Positions 57,016 to 64,000 of a stretch of DNA of 64,000 bases are shown here, piece by piece (within the stretch, counting starts at the first letter, position 1; each line of letters starts with the position of its first letter). The notes below the pieces were generated by a model. That model did not search any database, was not told the DNA's origin, and saw only the letters and a list, made by a program, of their open reading frames with translations. Made by a program: the position numbers and the translations under genes. Source of the DNA: Prunus persica (taxonomy: Eukaryota > Streptophyta > Magnoliopsida > Rosales > Rosaceae); NCBI RefSeq assembly GCF_000346465.2, contig NC_034012.1, forward strand, positions 19,517,157 to 19,581,156. Direction: 5' to 3'.

Positions 57016-58239
57016 ACACACACATAGAAAATTAACCAAGCACTAATGACACAAGTGTTTATAGAGGTTCAGCAATTGCCTATATCATCTTTGATGATCC
57101 CCTAGGTTACAACTTTGGTTTACCAATGGTAACCCCCTTAGAACACTACCCTCACAACATGTTTCTCTCACACCCCTTACTCAACACTTTAATACACTTG
57201 ATAACTCTCTTCCCCTTGGTTTTCCCTTGACACTTTAGTTTCCAGCCACACTTGTTGTCTTTCTTCTTCTTCCCTTTTATAGACAAACCTTTGGACCTAG
57301 GAGGGAGGCTTCTTCTTTGCTACACGTTCTCCCTTTAGTCACCCAACATAGACCATGAGTTAGGGAAGCCAAAAGCAAGTCATCAATGGCTACACCTTCA
57401 GCCACCTTCTCTAGAACCAAAGAGTAGGAACTCTTTGAAACAAGTCAACAAACAACCATAAAGTGTTATCTCAGCTTTCCAAAAGATTGATAGCCTTCTT
57501 AGAACTCAGAAGTGACTCATAAAGTCCTTGCAATTATGTAGAAAAGCATAGCACATGGAAAAGGAGTTGAAAACACGTGGAAAATCAACATAGCACGGCA
57601 GAAGAGACTGGTCGCCTAGACGGTGAGACCAGTTGCTTTGAAACAGATTCAAAACTTGCGACTGGTCACTTTCTGGTGATTTTCCAAAGTCACACTCTAC
57701 TTCGAAACCACCGGTCACAAATAGCCAGCGACCGGTCGCTTTTCCCGAAGCCTTTGCCCTCTAGGTGAGCCAATTTTTTCCAACACAGACAAATACAAAG
57801 ACCAGAGAAAACACAGGTAGAAGATGACCCAACCAACCGGTGGTGGCTTCGTCAAATTCCTCACTAGTTCGAAACTAATGATGGGGTGGACAAGGTAACC
57901 CATCCTTATTAAGAATGGGACCTGAAGACAGTATCCAATTTTGAACGGGTTAGAGGGACTTTCATGATGATTTCAAATACCTCTTTACACTAGCCAATTT
58001 TGAATCATGGTATATATACAAACAAAAAAAAAAACAAAACAAAAGGAGAGAAAAACATTAAATTAAACCTGAAGACAGTCCAATGATTCAAATGAGAATT
58101 GTAAAGTTGGGGTGCCGGCGTAGAAAACACAAGTGTATAAAACACTTAAGTATTCAATAGTTACATGTCTAGAGCTAAATGTATTTCTAATTTAGTCATG
58201 CCTAATTTGTTTTAGAGGGAATTTTAACTTAAATTATAA
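57016..58239. other. No gene; repeat-like flank
   Basis: 57020-57420 has phrases such as TTTATAGAGGTTCAGCAATT that I associate with long LTRs. 57590-57750 contains several ACCGGTCGC/CTGGTCGC repeats. No open frame shows a domain. Confidence 0.4.
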
Positions 58240-60798
58240 TGTAACATCCTTACCCAAAAATTTAATTATTAGTTAATTCTTTTAATTTAAATTATGAAAT
58301 TCCAATTTTTCCCCCGAGAGTAGGAGTAATTTGGTCACTTTTTAATTGGGAAGGATTTCGGAAAAATGATTGGCACTAGTGCGTGGATCGTGCCGAGATG
58401 AGTTCGTAAACACGTAGTTGGCTCAAATCGGAGTTGTAACGAAGAAGTTACGATCAAAAGAAACATAGTGGCAAAACTGTAATTTTTTCGAAGACGTAGT
58501 TGTCTCTCGTGTTTGCAAATAGACCCCCCCTTAACAACCGATCGGATTTTTGCAGCACTGCCGCTACGTTGGGCCATTGTTGGCCACGGGACCAGAACCA
58601 AAGTGAGCAGCTCCGCTCCCTTTCTAGCCCCACCCCTTCTCTGCCGCAATCCGCCGCCCAGGTCGCCGAAAAACGAGAAATATGGCCGGTTTTTACATGA
58701 GTTTTCCATCGCTCGTTTCAGATGTTTCTGGCCACCAAACTTTACGATCTAAGTATGCTTTTTCATCCTCTCACTGTGTTGTAGTTGCTGGTTGGGTCAT
58801 TTAGGATCGATTTCTGCGTTTTGGTTGTTGATTTAGTGATTAAAGTTTTGGCCGGTTTTGGCTCGTGATTCCGGCCATCTCCAGCCACTTTTTGTTGTTG
58901 GTCCAAGAACAAAAGTTTCTCCACTCAGTGTCCTGATCATGTACGTATAAGTCTTAGCAGACGGTTTGAAGATTTTTCGATCACCGGAATTGCTTTGGAC
59001 ATAGCGTGTGGGCACTGCTTTGGTGTCCCTCTTGTTTCTAAAATAATCACCATCGTCCTGAACACGACAGTATACTCGGATTTGAATTTGGTTATCCTTT
59101 GAATGTCGATCGGATATCGCATATTAGGTATTATCTGAGTTCGATATGTTCGGACCGTTGGATCGACTCCAATTTACTATATGTTAATCTAGGCATCCCT
59201 AAGATCGTGCAGGAATTCGCGGATCGTGAATCGAAGCCCCAAATGTTCCGATTCAATGACTTAAAGTTTGCGTTTAATGATAACTGTCCGATCGTGCGAT
59301 CACGAGCAATCCGACTGTTCGATCCGGATCAAACTTGCAGGATGTGTATCCTAAACCTTGTGGAACCCATAGGAACTTTCGGATTGTAAATCGGAGGTCG
59401 TTGGCCTTGTGGGCCCAGTTGACCCAATTTAGAAAGTTTGACCGCCCGGTTGATCGAGTGTCTTCTGAGGCTATCCCATTATATGAAATACGTGGTTGGA
59501 TCTTAGGAACATCTAGTTCCTCGTGCCTATACTTGAAACCCGGGAAACTAGGATTTTAATTTAAAGTTCCCATCCGAAACATTTTACATTATTCTCTTAC
59601 TAGTATTTTGAAATAGGTACTCCGACCACGCGTACGCAGTAGGTGAGACCCTCTTAGGGTCAGGCAGTGTGAGACTATTTGTGAGTGGACTTTGTTTTTC
59701 AAATGATATGCATTATTTTACGATGGAAGGAAAGTGGGTTATAGTATGTCAATTGAAGTGCTATAAGCACTGCCCCATGAACCTCCCTGAATAAAAAAAT
59801 TATGGAATGGAATTGGAATGTGAGATACTTAGATATATTGGAACCCGGGCACACTTGACGGGATGTTTCGTAGACCATTAGCGGGGTTAGTCTGCACGCA
59901 TAGGACTTGTCACAAGCATACGAGTATTGAGGATTATGTTGTACGTGTTGGTGAGCTTAGTCCCAGTTGGACGGCTCGTTCCCTAGCCACATGGTCAATT
60001 GAGAATTCTTCCATGTGGACTAGTTAAACAATCCCCTGGTTGGATTGTTTCCCTGGTACAAACTAGGTGGTGTCTTATATATATATATAACTATTCGTTT
60101 CATTATTAATATCAGTGAGGATACTTCCTCGCTCGTCGTGCCCACGCCATGCCAACGGGCACTCGTCTTGAGAGAATGGTTCAGGTATATTATGAAAAGG
60201 TTTGATTGGGTTGAGAAATAAAGTACCTTTATGGGGTTTCATATTTCATTATGATTTTTATCAAACTTTATATATATATATATCCATTATGGTTTGAATG
60301 CATATGGTTTTCGGCATCGTTTTTTAAATAGTGGGGTTACTATACATTGTTTTCAACTAACGAAAACTTTGTTTTTGTCCACTCACACTTTTCTGTTTTG
60401 CGCCCCCCAGGCAGTAATTGAGCTGAGTTGAACGGCAGAGCCGAGCTGGAACTTCCGAGCCCCGACTTCCCTATAGGGCAATCTTTATTCATCTTTACGT
60501 ATGTTGAACTTCATTTCGTTCGTAAACCGAATTGTATTAGATATGCTCTGTTATCGCCCGTGTTAGGATTTGATTGTAAGGCCAGAGGCCTTTGTTGTAA
60601 ACTGCTTGAATGTATCTGGTGCATGCTGCCTGTTAGGATATATGTATAAATGTGTTTTTAATAGGTTGAGAAATTTGGGAAATGTCCATTTTTCAAGAGA
60701 GACTCTGCCGAATTTTCGGTAGAAAGTCTCGTGTCTTAGTAAGTCCGGAAATATTATGGAATTCGTCCCTGATTCCGAAGAATTCGGGGTGGGTCTTT
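58240..60798 (+). mobile_element. Long gypsy-type LTR, solo or truncated
   Basis: Starts TGTAACATCCTTACCC and ends near GGGGTGGGTC, in the same orientation as 916-2769 and opposite to 48591-51229. Matching blocks include AAATCGGAGTTGTAACGAAG (about 58428), the ATATGTTAATCTAGGCATCC region (about 59180) and GAGACTCTGCCGAATTTTCG (about 60698). No clean target duplication was found. Reading frames inside (for example 58335-58709) have no domain. Confidence 0.65.
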
Positions 60799-61849
60799 TG
60801 TTAGTACTAGTTCTATATGTTATATATAATATAATAGTGGAGAGATAAAAAAAAAGAAAAAAGAAAAAATGGGAGAGGGAAGGGCACTACTACAAAAAGT
60901 GAAAAAGACGACCAGAAAACAACGACGGTCTAAGTGAAAACCGTCGTGGTTTTTAAAAAGACGACGGTTCTAAAAACACCGTCGTGTAATACCACCTTAG
61001 ACAACTAAAAATGGAGATTCAAATGGCTGTTCAAAAACAACGACGTACCTAATTAAAAAACCGACGTCTATTTGAAACAGATTTCCGCAGTGTAAAATCA
61101 AAGCCAACAAATAACGGCAGAAGTTATGAATCGACCGACGTAGAAAGTGAAGACGACGATTTCAATAAAAGCCGCCGTTTTTACTCATAAAATAACACGA
61201 CGAGGTTTTCGTATAAGACGCCGTATAATTACAAACAAATCCACGGCTTTAAAATACAAAATATCGCCGTATTAAATTAATTTACAACGACGGAAAATAT
61301 AAATATATCGACGTCATTATCGTATAGTTCTACGACGTTATCTTTAAATCGTACTATAAAATTTAACGTCGTATTTATTCATTTTATACGTCGTACCTTT
61401 AATTTAAACCGTCGTCTTAATAAGAATTTTTGTTAACAATTTTTTCCTTTATTTTCTTATCCTACGTCGGTAGATCTACTTAATGACAAGAATTGAAATC
61501 TGTCATCCAAAAAAGAAACTTTACATATTCCAGAACATTAATTTCCTTCATTTTAAATTTCCTCCGGAAAAAAACTCTATTTATAACGCACTGTAATTGA
61601 AAAATAAACTGAAAGGTCACGGGAAAAAAATTTCTATTCATAATTTAAAAATTCAAATCCACGTCGGTTATATTAAACCTAACGACGTTAAATGAAAAGA
61701 TTCCACATCGCAAAACAAATATTGCGTCGTGTTAGTTTAGGGTTTCTTTAACAGTTTCAGTTTCTTTAACAGTTTGGTCCTTTATCTTTCTGCAGGACTT
61801 GTATAGTTCAAAGCATTGACTTGTATAGTTCAAAGTATAGTTCAAAGCA

Positions 61850-62226
61850 CTGATTCGATTGCTCATGCTTTATCGCATTCTGAAGCCATTTCTATTCTTT
61901 ATCGCATTCTTGAAACCCATCATCTTCTTCTTCTGAAGCTCTACGGATAAAGGAAGAGGCTATCACAAATCTGACGGATCTTCTTAGCCAAGAAAATCAA
62001 GCAGAGGATCAGGCACATCTGATCTTCAGATTTCCCTGAGAAGCGAACTTTCCTTCGACAGCGAGTGGAGGCCAGGCTTGCATCTCTTTTGATGGAAAGC
62101 AAGGAGTATTCAGAAGCACTAAGTGTCCTATCAGGCTTGATCAAGGAAGTGAGAAGGCTAGTTGACAAGCTTCTTCTTGTGGACATAGATTTGATGCGAG
62201 TAAGCTCAATTTCTCTTTGAGAAAGA
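61850..62226 (+). pseudogene. RPN6: Captured RPN6/PSMD11 fragment in the second CACTA element
   Basis: Plus-strand frames read TDSIAHAL, SEAISILYRILE, SEALRIKEEAITNLTDLLSQ, ENQAED, GTSDLQISL, then the longest intact block from EKRTFLRQRVEARLASLLME through EYSEALSVLSGLIKEVRRL to DKLLLVDIDLM and, shifted, SKLNFSLR. This is the same captured segment as at 38552-38181 with the same two internal losses, so both copies descend from one capture. The start codon region is replaced here by small repeats (GTATAGTTCAAAG). The copy keeps a 24 bp stretch (CCATCATCTTCTTCTTCT) that the other has lost. It lies 5' of the TNPA-like gene on the same strand. Non-functional as a proteasome subunit. Confidence 0.85.
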
Positions 62227-62639
62227 CATCCAAATTATTGTCTTTGAGATGTGAGAGACAGTGTCTCTGAGAGAGGAAGAACTTGGAACCCTACATATAA
62301 ACCGAAAATGAATGAAAGCGACAAATTTATAGAATAAATTTTTAAAACCAACGGCGGTCCTTACAAAAAAACCGCCGTTTAAATTGTAAAATCAACGTCG
62401 GTATGACCGACGTATATTACAGAAATCCACGTCGGTACATTAATAAAACCGACGTGTTAAATGATCTACCATGACTCGAGTTATTACTTATGTACTTTAA
62501 TTTTTGAGTTTACTACGACGGTACCTACAACACTACTGTCGTACTTATTTACCACGTCCGTAGTTAAATGTACCGTCGTATTTTGTAATTTATACGTCGT
62601 AGTTATATGTAACCGCCGTATTATTTTTTTGAAATGGTT

Positions 62640-63717
62640 TTATATGTAAGCAACTTTTCGTCTACCTGACTTACACATGCACTGTTTCCAAACCCGATTA
62701 AAATTTCAATCTCCCAAAGAAAACTTTTAGACTTTTTTCCTTGTCAGAGCACTGTCAGAGTATCTCATCGTCTTCCTCTCGTCTTCTTCGTCGTCTCTGA
62801 ACTTAAACATCGATCGTCTTCCTCTTGCTTTCATTGCACGCAAAAGGTAAGCTTTCATTTTCACTATTTTGGTTGCTGTTTTGCATGCTCATACTTTTTT
62901 GTTTGAAAAATCTTTTTACCTTTTTTCTGGCCAAAATCATTTTACTTCTTTCCAAGTTCGATAAAATATACAGACAAAGAGGGAAAGTTTCCAACTTTGA
63001 AGTCAACTACCTCAACTAAATAAGACGACGGTAGCTTCTTATTTACGTGGTTAAATATGTAGACCACGACGGTTCGTCAGTCGTTCTAGCGTCGTCTGAA
63101 AATTGACAAAGTTGTTTTTAAAATTATAGTCTTTTTTTTATTTGCTTGTTTATTTGCAGGTTTGATTTCTCTAAACAATGGTTTTTGTTTTTCCCTAATT
63201 TGATAAAATATAAAGAAAAAGAAATTAGGGTTGGTATCTAATATAGATGGCAGTATCTTATTGTTTTACGTCGTGTGAATGTTAATACCACGACGTCATA
63301 TTAAAATACCGTCGTCTATACAAGATTCAAAAACTTTCTTTCTTGGCCTTGTATTTTATCAAATTAGAAAACAAAAACCATGGTTCAGAAAAATCAAATC
63401 TGCAATCAAACATTCACAGAGAAAGAAAGAAGGGTTTTGGATCCCTATATAGACGACGGTATATTACTACTGACGTCGTGTGAACATCAATACCACGACG
63501 TTATATAAATATTCCGTCGTTTATAGTTAATTATCACGTCGTTTATAGTTAATTATTTCGTCGTTGTTTAATTACTTTGGTTTAAACATTTATTACGTCT
63601 GATATTATTTCATTGCGTCGTTTAAAATCATATCATATGTCGTATTTTATTAATAACCGTCGTTTGTGTTCTTAATCTTTTCTTGAAATATTTTCACTTG
63701 CAGTTTTGTCTGTAAAA
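62640..63717 (+). other. 5' leader exon and intron of the second TNPA-like gene
   Basis: GCACGCAAAAG|GTAAGC gives a donor at 62846, and CACTTGCAG at 63703 an acceptor. Both match the first element. The intron has CGTCG motifs. The 64-codon open frame at 62825-63019 is not considered coding. Confidence 0.6.
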
Positions 63718-63963
63718 ATGGTTTCTCACCAAGACCAAAGTAAGGATTCTGGCTCCAAGAAAAATGGAGGTAATGAGCTTGGAATGGTACCTCCTCAAGA
63801 GAAGTCTTCGAAGATAATGAAGTCTTCGAAGAAGATGAAGTTTGCTTCATGATCTGCTGATACAGAACCAACCAGCGCGACAACAATCTCTGATGATTCA
63901 AAGGCTGGTCGAGGTATGAGCACAATGCCTCGTGTTGTGAAGAGAAAACTTCAGAAACTGAGG
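63718..63963 (+). pseudogene. TNPA-like (Transposase_24) gene start, nonsense mutation
   Basis: From the ATG the product starts MVSHQDQSKDSGSKK, clearly homologous to the first element's MVSQQQTKDSGSKK. Codon 45 (63850-63852) is TGA where the relative has Ser. Beyond it the same frame continues with DDSKAGRGMSTMPRVVKRKL before homology ends at about 63963. TNPA-like proteins bind the subterminal motifs. Because of the early stop this copy is dead. Confidence 0.8.
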
Positions 63964-64000
63964 GGAATGCTCCGATGGGAGATGCCCCGAGATCCGGTTA

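Larger units (their letters stand above)
60885..64000 (+). mobile_element. Second CACTA transposon, inverted, runs off the window
   Basis: CACTACTACAAAAAGTGAAA begins at 60885. The next ~600 bp match, in reverse complement, the right end of the first element (39900-39296). It carries ACGACG motifs, an RPN6 fragment, a leader exon with the same splice donor (62846) and the start of a TNPA-like gene. The sequence departs from the first element at about 63963. The far end is beyond the window. Confidence 0.88.

Noticed and set aside
1..64000. CRISPR arrays, bacterial operons, tRNA genes
   Set aside because: The window is plant nuclear DNA; regular repeats are transposon arrays without unique spacers, and no cloverleaf-consistent tRNA gene was recognised apart from the SINE head.

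Overview
This window is repeat-dominated nuclear DNA from a flowering plant. The intron-containing genes, Ty1/copia and Ty3/gypsy retrotransposons, CACTA, hAT and PIF/Harbinger-like DNA transposons, a Cassandra-type LTR and a tRNA-derived SINE all point to a dicot. The flavour of the repeats suggests a woody Rosaceae, but the species cannot be fixed from sequence alone. A run of exactly 100 N at 35760-35859 marks a scaffold gap.

Host genes are few. The one nearly complete gene is an alpha-carbonic anhydrase on the minus strand (15220-16750, six exons). It has a likely GC-AG intron and a one-base deletion inside the zinc-binding motif. Between 41.8 and 48.2 kb lie three decayed pieces of leucine-rich-repeat receptor-like protein genes, in the order C-terminal, middle, N-terminal.

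The centrepiece is a 14,725 bp CACTA (En/Spm) transposon at 25176-39900. It has CACTACTACAAAAA-type ends and a TGT target duplication on both sides. It carries two minus-strand genes. One is an apparently intact three-exon TNP2 transposase of 1054 codons. The other is a broken TNPA/Ulp1-protease fusion whose active-site His/Asp exon is missing. Short ACGACG/CGTCG motifs fill its subterminal regions and its introns. Between its TNPA gene and the nearer terminus it carries a captured piece of a host gene, the N-terminal coding region of the 26S proteasome lid subunit RPN6/PSMD11, starting at the ATG. A second, related CACTA element begins at 60885 in inverted orientation, runs off the window end and carries the same capture. 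A third CACTA end closes at 915.

Layout. 1-915: CACTA end nested in a long gypsy-type LTR (916-2769) followed by a primer-binding site. 4.36-14.9 kb: two diverged copies of one host segment; each carries a transposon where the other shows the empty site, alongside copia fragments and a hAT relic with a nested, partly triplicated MITE. 15.2-16.8 kb: carbonic anhydrase. 17.35-21.43 kb: minus-strand copia element lacking most of gag. 21.4-24.8 kb: two gypsy LTR/leader copies around a plant-mobile-domain-like pseudogene. 25.2-39.9 kb: CACTA. 41.8-48.2 kb: receptor-like-protein relics with a SINE and a Cassandra solo LTR. 48.2-51.3 kb: hAT-like MITE containing a solo LTR. 51.7-57.0 kb: full-length copia element with two in-frame stops. 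58.2-60.8 kb: another long LTR of the first family. 60.9-64.0 kb: second CACTA element.

All boundaries and translations were read by eye. Family names rest on motif recognition, not on database searches.
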